A DNA stretch of 64,000 nucleotides. It comes from Chenopodium formosanum (Eukaryota > Streptophyta > Magnoliopsida > Caryophyllales > Amaranthaceae). Location of the stretch: positions 852,501 through 916,500 of the forward strand of contig CM044860.1 in assembly GCA_024500155.1 (NCBI GenBank). Reading direction: 5' to 3'. A program made the translations under genes and the position numbers. This document shows positions 12,051 through 24,075 of this stretch, in pieces. The notes beneath the pieces were generated by a model that saw only the letters and a program-made list of their open reading frames with translations, had not been told where the DNA came from and ran no database searches. Each line of letters starts with the position of its first letter. Within the stretch, counting starts at the first letter, position 1.

Positions 12051-12561
12051 TTTATGATAATTGCTGGGGCATGAATAATCATAATGTTAATAATAATTGA
12101 TGCAAAAAATTAATAAGAAAAAAGATACAGGCTGCAATAATCTCATTGAATTTCATGATATTCATCCAACTTTCAGGACAATTGAAAAATGCTAAGGATA
12201 TTCACAAGTGAGTATCAGTATGACTAGAGGCCATACATCCAAAATAAACTATGTTTACATATGCTATAAAGTATAGCAAATGCTACAACCAACATATTGA
12301 TTCATACAATGGTTAGATCATTTAAAGTAAAAGGAATACAGGCAGATTACTATTGTAAAGTCCGAAGACATCCAAAGTATAATTGCCACAATCTTAGGTC
12401 AATCAAATGTTATATGCGTGATTGTGTCATTCATCTTATGGTCCACAATGACCACAAGTCAACATTTACCTCTTCTCAGCCGTAAAATCATACGTAACCA
12501 ACATATTTTGGTTATCATCAGCTTCTGTTAGAGACACGAGGGTACCGGAAACACATCTCAC
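12051..12561. other. 3' region of the VTT gene and spacer
   Basis: 12232-12400 lies 160-330 bp beyond the stop of the minus-strand VTT gene and has a near-identical copy, in the same orientation, at 28640-28826. The part up to 12230 has no recognised feature. The 3' UTR of the VTT gene probably extends into this stretch. Confidence 0.5.
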
Positions 12562-15500
12562 TTATTCATAGGTTCTCTTCCTCTTCAGAATAGCAGGAAA
12601 TATAATGACAGAACCTATCAGAAAAAGTACAGCCAGTGTTTTGAAATCATACAGATCTTTCACAGACTTCAGCTCCCCAAGCGCAAGGCCAGCCTGATTT
12701 TAGGACAAAATAAATATTAGACACACAAGAAACCAGGAGTGAGCACTGACAGCAATCCATAACGAAAAGCAAACCCATAGAACAAATCATGAAATCAAAA
12801 GTGAAGAGTTAGGTAATCCACACAATCAATCAATCAAAGCCTTAATCCCAAAAGTGGGGTCGGTGTAAATCACACAATATTAGTCAAAATAAAAACTGCT
12901 AAAGCACCCCCAAAAAAAAATGCAGGACTCTAAAATCATCAAGAATGCAGTTTTTGTTACCAAATCTACTGCTAGGTAGCACGGAAAATTCTAGGACCTG
13001 AGGTTTCCCTGTTTCCAAAACCCCACCATTTCTGCGCTAATGGAGCCACATAATGGCTGGGACTTGAGCTATTCACATTTCTGAAAGGTTTTCATTTCGA
13101 AACCTGGGCTGTTTCTGTGCTACATACCATCCTAGATTCAAGGAATGGATAACTTACTTTTTTTTTTTTTTTTTGACGCACGGGAATGGACAACTTTAGT
13201 TTGAGGTTCAACAGTAAATGTGTCCAGTTCAAAGTTTCAAACACTCAAAACTCATCCTCTTTAGACCTCTGTGATCAACTGCCTATGCTACTGAGAATCC
13301 AAATGACCATATACCCGTGAAGTTAAAAAACATTCTAACAGGGTAGGAGATTGAGAATCTATGCCACAATGGCCTAGAAAAATTTATAGCCTACCCACAA
13401 TGGCCACTACTTATCAGGTAATTGAACAAACCTGATTGCACAATAAGAACCCCTAATTGTGGAACGATCCATAAGAAAATTGTAAGTAAAGCATGACTTA
13501 GAGGTAAGCAAAACATAACCTAAAAATAACGCAAACATGAAACATAGACTACCCCATTGTGTCAAAGAAGGCACAGAAGTATGCAGCGTCAAACGCATAC
13601 AGAGGCAAAATTATAGATGCAAATGGTTATAGTAACATAAAAGGCAACATCTTTTCCTCAACAACAATTTTTTAATTTAAGGTCAAAGAAGAGTTAATGC
13701 ATCCTTCACTAGAATGGTGTTGGGATTAAACTTTGCTTGCCCTCTGAATTGGGATTTTAAGAACACACACACACATATATATATATAATGATGTTTATAT
13801 TCGTTCAATTGCTATGCTAAAAGACCAACAAACAGCTAGATAATCTAAAAAGCCAAATTTATGCACCTTGTTAAAACATCACAACAGAGACAGATGGCAG
13901 TCTGGTACAACTCATCTTGTCATCCACCAAACTACAGATGAAAATGAACAAGTTGACAAACATTCAAGATAGTATACACTCTATACACATGGACCAAACA
14001 GACACTACATCTGATATCACTCATTCGACAATAGTCAGTGGACATAAGAACAGAATATCAACACACATCATTATATAACCTCTAAAGCATAATAATAAGA
14101 GCAGAATATCAACACACATCTATATATAACCTCTAAAGCACAATAGCCCTGAATTTTTAAGAACCAGCAACAAGCCAACCATACATAAAGTGAAGAGGAA
14201 GCACTTACCCTCACAGTGATAAATGAGGCTGGGATAAGACCAACAATAGTAGCTAGAAAGAAGACATGAAATGGTATATCTACTATGGGAGATGCCAAGT
14301 TGATAAATAGATTGGGCAGGGTTGGGGTGACCCTCAAGAAAAGCATGTAATTCATTAACTTCTCCCTACGCTTTGCTATCTGTAACATTAATCAGAAAAA
14401 ATTGTCACTAATACAGAAGACGTGAGTAAAAGATCGCCAAAGAAAGCACAAATTAAAGTCATAAACTCATAATGCATCAGTGAACTCAAATATTTACAAT
14501 ATTATACCTCTCCTTGGAAAAATCTCAATTTTTCAGGCCATAACCAGTTAACTATGGGCCTCCCAATCAGCTTAGACAGAAAATAGCAGCATGATGCTCC
14601 AGCAGTTGCATTAAACACAACCAAGAGAAGGCCTCTAAAAACACCAAAAAGAGCACCAGCCAGCAATGACATAAAGATAGTCCCAGGAATCATGAAAGTC
14701 TGCATGAATATATATACTGAGCAGTAACCAAGAACGAATTGTGCTGGATGGTCATTTGCGTAAATTGCAAGGTTGTCTCTGAAGAAGTTGCAAAGAGGAA
14801 AGTTTAGGAAACTTCAAAAACAGAATGCACACAAGACAGACTGCATTCAATGCACCGAGTAGGGAAAAATATACAACTATACAAGTATTACTTCTATGGC
14901 ATTTCCGTAACTTTGTTTACATAGTGATCAAAAATCATTCTTTCTTGTCGAAAGCAGCAATGCAAAAAGCTGAAGTAATCTAACGTTCAAAGCAAGAAAT
15001 GTACGAAAAAACTAAGACAGGTAACAAATTGTACGCCCATTGAACTTTAAAGGGGAAGAAACTCAATCTAAGCTGAAGCTGAATTTAAGTGACGTGTGCT
15101 CAACTACTGACCTACTGTAGATAGTAATAGTTCCAAGGACCATCTATGAGTTTATCATTTTAAATTAGGAAAATCCTACAGTTCAGCATCGTTTTTTGTG
15201 TTGATCATATTACTTGTAACATGCTGTAGATGGCATTATAACTCATAAAGCTCCTAAATCGCAATACATAGATAAATGTAATCAAATCAAGGCAAGATCT
15301 TGAACACCAAACTCATCATATCATGATATTAATACCATTACACCATCTACTACAGATCCTCCCTTAAGTGGGGTAAGGAGAGATGCTAATGTATGCAATT
15401 TGACCCCACAATCCTCCCCGCCCCCCCCCCCCCCCCCCCAAAAAAATAAAAAAAAAGCACTTTTCACATCCTTCATACTTGGAATGGGAAACCAATCAAC

Positions 15501-16490
15501 TAAACTACAAATTCACTACATTATGAAGACAAAGACCATTGAATTATATATTATCAAGTATCTTTTAACTTAGAAGGTAACACTAGTTCACTACTTTGGG
15601 CCAAGAGGAAGCCACAAAGCACACAAACAGGACTAAAGGAGAAACACCCAGCTTTGTAAGTAACTACACGATCTCTAATGCCAAATTTTGTTTCTCATCT
15701 ACATAGTGATTGAGAACAAAAATCAATTTTGCACTACCTCCATTACTTATTACTAAACCTCCTAAGTAAGTTTTTCTTTATGTACTTCAAACACAATATT
15801 ATACATCACTCAAATATCAATGCACTGAAACTTGTCTTGATTTTTTTTTTTTTAAAAAAAAAAAAAAACCAATGCAACATTGCTCACTGACTTCAGAATT
15901 CCAATGCAATAGATAGCAACTCTTTAATCTATGTGCATCCAAGATACTTGTTTTTGAATCAATCTAGTGTTATTTTAACTAACCCTCTCGTTCATCGTGA
16001 AAAGTGTCCAAAACAATCTCAAAACTTGAAAATCCATTCCAATAACAAAATGCTAATTTTACAAGAAAGCAGCTCATACAATCACATAACCGTAACAAGC
16101 AACGCGAAGAAGAATTAAGCATTGGAAATGGAAACAAAGAAGCAATTGCAATCACTAATACAAGAGCAAATCATGATAGAAAGAAGAGAAGGAGAGGAGA
16201 GAGAAATAATACTTGAGCAATCGAAGATCAGAAATAGTGCGAGGCAACTTAATCTTTCCATACTCAGCAGCAGGCATTTTCATGAAAATGAAGAGCAAAC
16301 CAATGACGAAGACGGAGAACACCGCCATAGCAACAGCTAGCTCCCACCTCGTCAATGGAAACCTACCATCTAATCTCGTCTTCTTGCTCGAAGGCGAATC
16401 CTCCATTTTCGCGCTTTCTTCATCCCTCAAATTCCCTTCATCTCCTCCCCCACCACCTCCTCCTCCAATCAAAATCCTTGGCGCCACCAT
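12562..16490 (-). CDS. VTT-domain (SNARE-associated Golgi / DedA-like) membrane protein
   Basis: Four exons, 16490-16213, 14778-14508, 14379-14209 and 12693-12562, join in frame to 283 residues. The N-terminus has a Gly run (residues 9-16), an acidic/Lys stretch and a membrane segment at about 51-70. The next exon carries the VTT core, with FMIPGTIFMSLLAGALFG and a Gly/Ala-rich helix. Exon 3 has the typical FLRVTPTLPNLFINLASP reentrant motif, and the C-terminus has a last membrane helix and ends KRKRTYE. Family members (TMEM41B/VMP1/DedA relatives) are ER or Golgi membrane proteins, and the animal ones scramble lipids; the role of the plant paralogue is not established. The ATG at 16490 is the first in the open frame. 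Introns contain poly-T, a C-run at 15421-15439 and ordinary AT-rich sequence. Family assignment is firm; function is inference. Confidence 0.88.
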
Positions 16491-17025
16491 TATTACCTCC
16501 TTAATTAACTCCGAAAAACCTTCATTTCTGATACGAATTACAGGAAAACCCTAATTGCATCAGAAATCCAAGCTCCAATTGCACGCATTAACCAATTGAA
16601 TCGAAAATTGAGGATCAAGGCAGCCCTAAATATTTGGGGATTAATCGAAGACAGTATAATGCCTTGAATCAATAAGATCGAATTCGGAATTCAGATCTTC
16701 AATAATCGAGAGTGGAGAGAGGAAGGGAGATTTGTAGGGTTTTGGAGATTAATTAATAAAGGGAAAATCCAAGAATGGATTAATTTCAAACGATTAATTG
16801 TGGGGAAAGTGGTAATGCTGTTGTTTTATTACCGGGGAAGTAAAAGCGTGCGTGTGTGTGGAGAGATGCGGGTTGATAATTGTGGAGAACGATTTTTCTA
16901 AAATTTGCTTAAATGTAAATTAATTTCTTATTTGCGTTCGTAAAATCTTATTCCTATTATATTGTGATGGTGTTTGCGGTTTTAATCCTTAGCGGTTATT
17001 TGCTATCATCATTAACGGTTATTTG
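16491..17025. other. 5' UTR and promoter side of the VTT gene
   Basis: This stretch lies immediately upstream of the minus-strand VTT gene. It contains purine/pyrimidine-rich leader-like sequence near 16700 and no obvious second gene. No TATA box could be assigned with confidence. Confidence 0.4.
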
Positions 17026-17428
17026 CTAAATCAACATTATAAAATATATCAACAAAGCTTCCAACAACATGTACAATTTCACTAGTTTTAGAATCAACAT
17101 CACATACCCTAGTACCATAAGAATCACAAGAAACCAACACTTTCCCTTTATCAATATATACCATAAAGGCATAAGTTTATAAAAATCAAATCGAACTATA
17201 TGAAACACGAATAATTTAACCCAATAATCTTTCACCCCATAATCCTTCATAACCCATATGTGACACTGAGTATCAGATTTCTTCATGGCATTAAAGCAAA
17301 GGCAAGAATCAAACACGCCGAGAAGAACAAGCCTGCATTCCTATTTCTCTTTCTTTATACCATCAGGCAATGATGGCCAAAATTTCTCGGTTCCAAAATG
17401 AAATGACTATATACAATAATTATCCTCA
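17026..17428 (-). pseudogene. F-box-associated domain gene fragment
   Basis: The minus strand repeats the C-terminal part of the F-box-like gene at 22762-24075. Shared are a CLCxNAM segment, the IWVMKDYGVKDxWVK motif, LPLWYI-type sequence and the VSC..-like stretch, with indels that break the frame several times. Homology covers native positions of about 22985-23400. It stops abruptly at about 17428, where a copy of the NAC 3' flank begins. It has no start, no F-box and no stop in context, so it is a dead fragment. Confidence 0.85.
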
Positions 17429-17750
17429 AGGAAAAAAAAAATATATTGATATAATTATATACTTTGTGTTTTAGACAAATTTTCATGTGTGTTTCAAAAA
17501 AAAAAAAGACAAAATTTCATGTGCATGTTAATAAGGCATGCTATATATTATTCCAAATGTAACTTTTCTTTCTACTTTTTTTTTTTTTTTTTTTTTTTAC
17601 TAATTGTATTCTCATGTAAAGTTAATTAGTAGGGTTTGTTGAACTCATCAAACCCCTAAAAATTTATCCAAGTTTCTAATGTGACTAGTGAAATGGCTTA
17701 CGTGTGCTCTGCTAATAATCGATGCTCACATATATCTAAATCGCAATTTC
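17429..17750 (+). repeat. Duplicated 3' flank of the VND7-like gene
   Basis: Sequence from 'atatattgatata' through 'gctcacatatatctaaa' repeats 8608-8890 with small differences and extra A/T tract length. The shared landmarks are 'actttgtgttttagaca', 'aaggcatgctatatatta', 'gttaattagtagggtttg' and 'tttatccaagtttctaatg'. It joins the F-box fragment within an A-rich run, suggesting joining at a shared A-tract. Confidence 0.9.
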
Positions 17751-19002
17751 TATCATACTCCTGGAATACCATGCACAATGTAATCTAGATTTATAAATTT
17801 ATGTTATTTTGATGTGAACTTATTATTTCAATTTATGTATATATTATTTTGAAATAATTAGATGCTATTTTATACCTACTTGCTGTTTTTTTTTATATTC
17901 AACGTCGATCATTTCACTACACTCCAGGTTTATAAAATTCATGTTATTTTGATATGAACTTCTTATTATTTCAATATATATATATGTTATTTTTAAATAA
18001 GTACATGTTATTTTATACTTGCCACTACTATAAATTAAGCTTTATAGAACGTCTAAAATGGGCAAAATATAACGCTTTAGAGACGTTCTTTAACTAGGGT
18101 GCCTTATAAAGTATATAAGACGCCTTTTAAAGGCGTTCGATAATAATAATCAAGTAGGACACCTTTCTTAGTTAAACGATTTCCTTTCTATTATTAAATT
18201 AACTAAATAATGAAAAGGAGGCGCCTATTATACTTAGACGTTGCATTTTTATGGGGAAAAAGAAGCGCATATCATACTCAATTGTTCTCTTTTCTATTAT
18301 TTTTTGTTAAAAAAAAATACAGTGCAATGCTAGAAGAAACTAACATTACATTTTACAATAAAAATAATTCAATCTGCAAATCTTTCAAATGACAACATTT
18401 CATTAATAAAAATAACACAAGATTTATGAAAATAATTCAAAGTATCTTTTTTATACGTGTTATTGAAGTAAATAAGTAAGTAAATAACATATTGTTTTAG
18501 CAAAATTACACAAGATTTATGAAAATTTTACAATAGTCATTTGAAATATGACTACCATAATATTTTCATGATCTATTATATAGTTCATGATTGATATATT
18601 TTTTTCCAGATAATTAATTATATTACTTTACTTTAGGTATAAAATATTGTTTTAGCAAAATAAAACAAGATTTAAGCGGTGGAGGGGGCTGCTACCATAG
18701 GAGGGGGAGAAGGAGAAGATGGCCGACTGGTGGTGGTGAGGGTGATTTTTGTTTTTTTTTTTTTTTAATTTATAAATTAACTTAATTAAAATAGTTTAGT
18801 GAGAGTTATGAGTAATTAGAAGAATTAAGGGAAATTTTAGAGGTTAATTGAGTGATTAGAGATCTTAGGTTGTCCTCAACAAAAAAAAATTTATCATCTG
18901 GTTTCTAATTGCCAAAAAAAATTTATAAGGTGTTTTCCAACAAAAAAGTTGTTATAAATGGTTTTTTCTGATAAAATTTCCCTAAAAAAATAAAAATTGG
19001 TG
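17751..19002. other. Repeat-rich spacer, possible CACTA-type end
   Basis: A sequence starting 'cactactataaatta' at about 18025 is followed by repeated GACG/GGCG words ('gaacgtct', 'gagacgttc', 'aagacgcc', 'aggcgttcg'), the style of CACTA transposon subterminal repeats. No matching TAGTG end was found, so this is only a possibility. Two diverged copies of 'tataaaattcatgttattttgat' occur near 17790 and 17930. No gene was recognised. Confidence 0.35.
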
Positions 19003-19064
19003 ATAGTAGTGTGACTTAGTGCCTCATATGGTGATGCAAATGAGGCACTAAGTCACACTACTAT
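19003..19064. repeat. Perfect 25-bp inverted repeat with 12-base loop
   Basis: Left arm 19003-19027 (beginning 'atagtagtgtgacttag') is the exact reverse complement of right arm 19040-19064. The 12-base spacer is 'atggtgatgcaa'. Weaker outer complementarity follows ('aaaaattggtgatag' against 'ctatcaccaataaaaa' near 19082), and 'cttagtgcctcattt' recurs once more near 19125. Confidence 0.9.
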
Positions 19065-19617
19065 TTTTTTCTGATAACAACTATCACCAATAAAAATGGT
19101 TTTTTCTGTTATCTTTGACTGGCTTAGTGCCTCATTTGCATGACGCCAGGCCTGGCCCTTATTAGATAAAACGATGCACAAGGCCCAAATGGTATTTAGG
19201 GCCTTTTGATGTAAGAATATAAAATCCGTTGCAAGACCTTGCAACTTTTAAGGAAATGATGGGGTGTAAGTGTGTAACCGTGTAAGTGTGTAACTCAAAT
19301 ACTCAATGCTCAAGTGCTCTATGCCTTTTATCAGTTTATAACATTATATCAATAGTCCAAAGTTCGATTACTATTAGCTATGGAGTACTACTTATTTTGT
19401 AGCTAGACTTGGTTTTCTTATCCACAATATCTATTCACACGTAAATACTAATCTATCTATAATAATTGGAGCTTTTTGCAAACAATAAACGCTGCCATGT
19501 GTCTCACTCTAATTGTTACACTTTTATTTTAATTTTTTTCTTTATTTATTCCTTCATTTCTTGTACTACGTATGTTATTTCACTAAAAAACCGAGTAAAG
19601 GTAAAATATAGTCTCTA
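19065..19617. other. Spacer without recognised gene
   Basis: Contains low-level repeats related to the inverted repeat on its left and the open frame 19053-19244, which has no recognisable domain. Nothing else was supported. Confidence 0.4.
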
Positions 19618-19990
19618 AGAGCACCCACAATGGGTGACTCAAGACCCTCCCCACAATACTCTCTCTCCTATTTTGAGCTAGCTTACCATTGTGAAAGGTG
19701 ACTCACGGGGTGAGGCTCCTCCCTCTTCCAAGTCACTGGCAACCTCGGCACACGAGTCCAGTGACAAACAAGGAGAAGACAAGTGACAATTTTTTATATT
19801 TTTATTTTATTTTTTTGCCCAAAATTAACATAAAACAATTTTTAAAATTGTAAATTGTAGTGAGCTAGCTCACCACTGTGAAAATTGTAAATGAGTGACT
19901 CAAGTTAGTGGCTAAAATTAGTGAAAAATGATGTGGAAGAATTAAATTAGAGAGAGAAATTTTGAGCTACTTCACCAATGTGGATGATCT
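19618..19990. mobile_element. MITE (hAT- or Mutator-like), about 373 bp
   Basis: The ends are imperfect inverted repeats: 'agagcacccacaatgggtga' on the left, and on the right a sequence whose reverse complement begins 'agatcatccacattggtga'. Internal words such as 'gagctagctcacc' and 'gggtgactcaag' recur in both orientations. No coding capacity. AGAGCA-CCACAATGG-type ends are typical of short non-autonomous elements in plants. I could not fix a target-site duplication. Confidence 0.65.
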
Positions 19991-21031
19991 AAAATTTTGT
20001 ATTTGTGCACTTTTAGTCCCTTACCATCTTGAGTGGTGTTTGTCAGCCCAAAGTCGAGGTACTTATCCTAGTCAACAATAGTTTAGGGACTATAAGTCAT
20101 CATTTTTTTGCCAGAAAAAGTAATTAAAAAAGATCTTTATAGCTGAGCTGGCAAATGGCATCATGAAGAAAAGTTTAGGGACCTAAAGAAGCCACGTGGC
20201 CCAACAGCGCAGTTAGTTCACTGATCCCATAATCATAATTGAGCTGTATTACTCCTCAAAAATATACTGATTAATCTCAATTTCAGAAATCATATACTCA
20301 CCATTACATCTAGTAGTATCAACTAATCTGAATTATTAATTTCTTAAAAGAAAAAGAAAAAAACACTCTAATCTGAATCATTAATAAACATAAAAAAAAC
20401 TCACAACCTTCAATAATCAAAACATGACAAACCACTTATTCAATCAATAACTTAATACCCTTCAAATAAAAAAAATATCAATAACTTAATAAGAACATAA
20501 ATGTAAATCTAAATTATAATTATTAAAAATTAAAAAGATGCAAAGTCTCAAACAGATCAAATCAAGATTAGTTCAACCCAAAATGTGGCAGATTTTATGT
20601 AGGTCGTGCCAGGGTGTTTTGGAGAGATTTGAAATGGGTATTTGCTCATTTTGTAAGAAACCCAAGAAAATGAAAAGGGTATATCTTTTTCTTCCAATTT
20701 CCCTTGTTGGTTAATTAAAGAATTCTTGTGTTCTTGCCATTAAATTCTCAAAGTGCATGTACTGTGCATCATTTTTCTCCTCTCCCTTTTTGATTGGATT
20801 GCAACAATTAATTTAAAGGTTTTGCGGGTGGATCGACGGTGTTTTCAAATTTTCAATGGGTAGTAGGTAGGGACGGGTTTGTGAGTGTGGTTTCGGTGGG
20901 CCTAGGGGACCGTGGATGGGTTGCAGTGGTGTTTGTCGGTGGGGGATCGGAGTGGGGTTGGGTTGTGAGGTTTCGGTGGTGTTGCTGGGCTTTGGGGTGG
21001 GTTTTTTTTTTTTTTTTTTATTTATTTATTA
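19991..21031. other. Intergenic DNA
   Basis: AT-rich up to 20500, then a G-rich stretch (20820-21010) with GTGG-type simple sequence and a poly-T. A 44-codon open frame at 20583-20714 with two CxxC pairs is described in the findings. No gene is claimed. Confidence 0.4.
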
Positions 21032-21104
21032 CTCCCTCCGTCCCTTAATACAAAATCTCTTTTTAATAAAGAGAAAGAGACTTTTAATTTAGGGACGGAG
21101 GGAG
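21032..21104. mobile_element. Stowaway-type MITE, 73 bp
   Basis: Begins 'ctccctccgtcccttaata' and ends with its near-perfect complement 'agggacggagggag'. It is flanked on both sides by TA, the Stowaway (Tc1/mariner) target duplication. The whole element is nearly palindromic. Confidence 0.88.
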
Positions 21105-21639
21105 TATTATTTATAAAATCATAGTTCAAAATTATTTTCTTCTTTTTTTTTTGGTTTTTTTTTAATAGGAAATTAGTATTGTTTTTTAATTACTTTTGTT
21201 TTTAAAATTAATGTTGATAAGAAAATCAATGTGTCAAAAAAAAAAGAAAAATGACAAATAACATATTAAGAGGGTTGTTAAATATCGCCCTCTAATATCT
21301 AACTAATGCCCGCAAAATAAAATAAAATTACGTATTTATCCTTATAATAACGATTATAAAAATAATTAATTTTACCTCAATTTCATATTTTTACTGTACA
21401 CAAAATTTTTTACCGTTCTCCCTAGTGGTCAACGGCCACCAACGCTCATCGGTCAACCACCCCAACCATCGTGAGTTTCAAAATCAAACAAATTTTTTAA
21501 ATTTTGCAAAATCAAATTCATTAGATCTTATGGACAACGACGAAATACCAAAAACACAACCTTAGATGCTCGCCGAATCGTACGAAATCGGTACGTCGCG
21601 ATAATTTTTTTAAAAAAATTCGAAACCCAGATTACGTCT
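21105..21639. other. Intergenic DNA
   Basis: No gene or clear element seen. Poly-T and AT-rich sequence to about 21400, then more mixed sequence leading into the 'ctaggcgttt' repeats. Confidence 0.4.
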
Positions 21640-21870
21640 AGGATTTTCGAATACCCTAGGCTAAAACGCCTAGTTTTTTCGAAACATCCTAGGCTATTAA
21701 AAAAAACTAGGCGTTTCAGCCCAGGGTATTCTAAAAAACTAGGCGTTTCACCTTAAACGCCCAGATTTTTCATACAACCACACGGTTATTCGCACGAACT
21801 AGGTGTTTGAGCCAAGGACGTGCGAAAAATCTAGGCGTTTGCCGTGAATTCTAGGTGTTTGAGCCAACGA
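21640..21870. repeat. Irregular repeats of 'ctaggcgttt'
   Basis: At least six copies or inverted copies of the decamer occur, for example near 21665, 21710, 21742, 21800, 21831 and 21851. The spacing is irregular, with A-runs and 'gcc' words between. The array runs directly into the RNase H remnant. Confidence 0.75.
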
Positions 21871-21879
21871 CCTGACATA

Positions 21880-22522
21880 GGGTGGGTAAAGCTCAACACG
21901 GATGGCGCGGCAAAAGGAAATCCGGGGGCAGCAGCTGGTGGTGGTCTAATAAGGGGAAGCTCAGGGGAACTTTTTGAGTGCTTTGCGGTCAAATGTGGGG
22001 TTTGCACCTGTACCAAGGCTGAATTGTTAGCTGTATTGAGAGGTCTGTAGATCGCTTAGGAAGGTGGACATCGAAAAGTTCATGTTTCGGTTGATTCAGA
22101 GGTGATTGCTAACATGTTGGTGGGTGAAACTCCAACCAACTCTCCTTACATTCATATGATCCGTAAGTGTAAAGCATTTATGGAATACAGAGACTGGGAG
22201 GTGGTTGTCTCTCACTGCTATAGAGAGGCAAACCGCGTGGCTTGCAAATTATGGAGTAATGGCGGAGCAAAACCTGGTTCTTTTTGAGGCGATCTGGTGT
22301 CGAGCAACTATAATAAAGGGCCTTGATGGTAGTTGCGGGGATCCGCTGCTAACTGCTTCCCAGTTGCAGCCTTAGTTTGTTTGTTTTTAGTTTATGTCCT
22401 TTTTACCTTTTTGTTTTTCTGTTTTGGTTTGTTCACTGGTACTCTCTGCTTTGTTTTATCTTTTCTTGTTCTGTTTTTTGTATGGGGGCTTGCCCCTCTC
22501 CTTCAACAAAAAAAAAAAAAAA
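21880..22522 (+). pseudogene. Decayed LINE 3' end: RNase H domain plus poly-A tail
   Basis: One frame gives GWVKLNTDGAAKGNPGAAAG, KAELLAVLRGL and later VDSEVIANML and HCYREANRVA, the hallmarks of the plant LINE-type RNase H (RVT_3) domain. Two in-frame TAG codons near 22048 and 22057 interrupt it. After the stop at 22287 comes a T-rich 3' UTR ending 'gggggcttgcccctctcctt' and an A-tract of about 15 at 22507-22521, as expected for a target-primed insertion. Reverse transcriptase and endonuclease are absent, so this is a 5'-truncated dead copy. Confidence 0.85.
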
Positions 22523-22761
22523 CAAATACTTCAATTTTGTCTAAGATCTTTTAAACAATTTTTAAATATTATTTTATAATTTAATTTATCAAAAAAATAT
22601 AGTACATATTATTTAAAATAGTAAGGTAAATAAAACAAACTCTAAATGATTTGTTAAGGAGTACGCGCCTAGCATACTCAGCGTACTCCTTAACAAATCT
22701 TGTGAAGCCAGCCGCTAAACGATATCCTCAACTAAAAAAACTTGACTAAAATTTATCATCT

Positions 22762-24075
22762 TCAACCTCTGATTCCTCTTCCTCTTCCTCCTCTTCTTCT
22801 TCTTCCTCTTTTTCTGACTACTCTTTCAATTTCAACTTCAATCAATTCCTCTTCCTCTTCCACTGTTAAAAAAAAAAAAGAAAAAAAAAATTATTAACAA
22901 CTTATAGCATAAATAAATTAATATGATAAAATTGGAACAAAGAAAATATGAAGAAGCTGTACCTTCTGACCATTGTAACTTGGTAAACATCGGATTGAAT
23001 ATAGTTGCTTCAACATGAGAAAATCCAAGAACATTTACCTTTTCACTAGTTTTAGAACCAACATCATATACCCTAATATCTTTATAACCACAAGAAACCA
23101 ACACTTTCTCCTTATCAATATACCATAAAGGCAAAGAATAAAATTGATCTGTATGAAACACTACGAATTGTTTAACCCAAGAATCTTTCACCCCATAATC
23201 CTTCATAACCCATATGTTGTGAGAGCAAGTATTTTCCTCCATTCCCATTGCACCCCATTTGTCCATTGCATTCAAACAGAGGCAAGGATCTAAAACACAC
23301 AGAACAACCCGTGTCTCTCCCCTCATACCATCAGGTAATGGAATAGCCGAAAATTTCTCAGTTCCAAAATGAAATGACCATATACAATTATCCTTACTGG
23401 AGTACATATGAATCGAGTCGTTCAAGTAAACTGGATTTTTACTAAACCCAATTTTACGAAACTCACGTGGAAGTGGTGTTCTTTTATCAACATTCCTCCA
23501 TTCATTAGTACCGAGTGTTTTAACTTGCGCAACCCTTCTACTTCGCTTTTCTCTGTGGAATACAATTCTAACCAGTTTCAATTTGCGTGACACAAGGCAG
23601 CACCCAATCCCAACCATACATACATCATAACAACCTTGTGTACGGATTTTGTTGACGAATGCAAGTTGTCCGGTTAACAAGTTGCATACGATGTAAGAAC
23701 ACCAATTAGATTCATAATTGGCAAATAAGATAACACCATTACATTCATTAACCATAACCATAGTAAGTTCCCTCACTAATAGGGGTTTCAGCTCCATAAC
23801 TGAATCGATATTATTAGTATTAAGATTACCCATCTCGTCGACAATACTTGTTGAGGTTTTTTCTATGTCAACCAGCATAATAGTATTCTCTCTTTTATGG
23901 GTTATATCGCAAAGCAATAGAGAGATATAGCAGCCATGAGAACGCCATAAATCAGCAAATTCAGGATCGCTGATGATGTTAATCTTTGCATACAAGCTTA
24001 CAAACCAAGCATGTTCTTGTAGGAAGTTTTGACAAAATATCCCAAATTATTGGTATCGGGATTTCTTCAAATTGA
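22762..24075 (-). pseudogene. F-box protein gene with F-box-associated domain, probably disabled
   Basis: The long open frame (22963-23995) encodes an F-box-associated beta-propeller-like domain. Splice sites at 22962/22963 and 22863/22862 join it to a second exon ending at 22762 with an acidic then Arg/Gly-rich tail. Just upstream, in another frame, the minus strand encodes the F-box core (ILSKLPTRTCLVCKLVCKD). This frame hits TAA where the expected continuation into NIISDPEFADLW needs a few bases, so a short deletion near 23972 shifts the frame. No in-frame ATG precedes the F-box. An intact version would bind SKP1 in an SCF ubiquitin ligase. The TTG-initiated reading of the 385-residue frame is an artefact or a truncated product. 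A shorter copy lies at 17026-17428. Confidence 0.7.

Noticed and set aside
16122..16554. Two + strand open frames opposite VTT exon 1
   Set aside because: They are antisense shadows of the Gly-rich exon; the poly-Pro run is the complement of the Gly run.
18025..18190. Complete CACTA transposon
   Set aside because: Only one end-like sequence was found; no second terminus, transposase or 3-bp target duplication.
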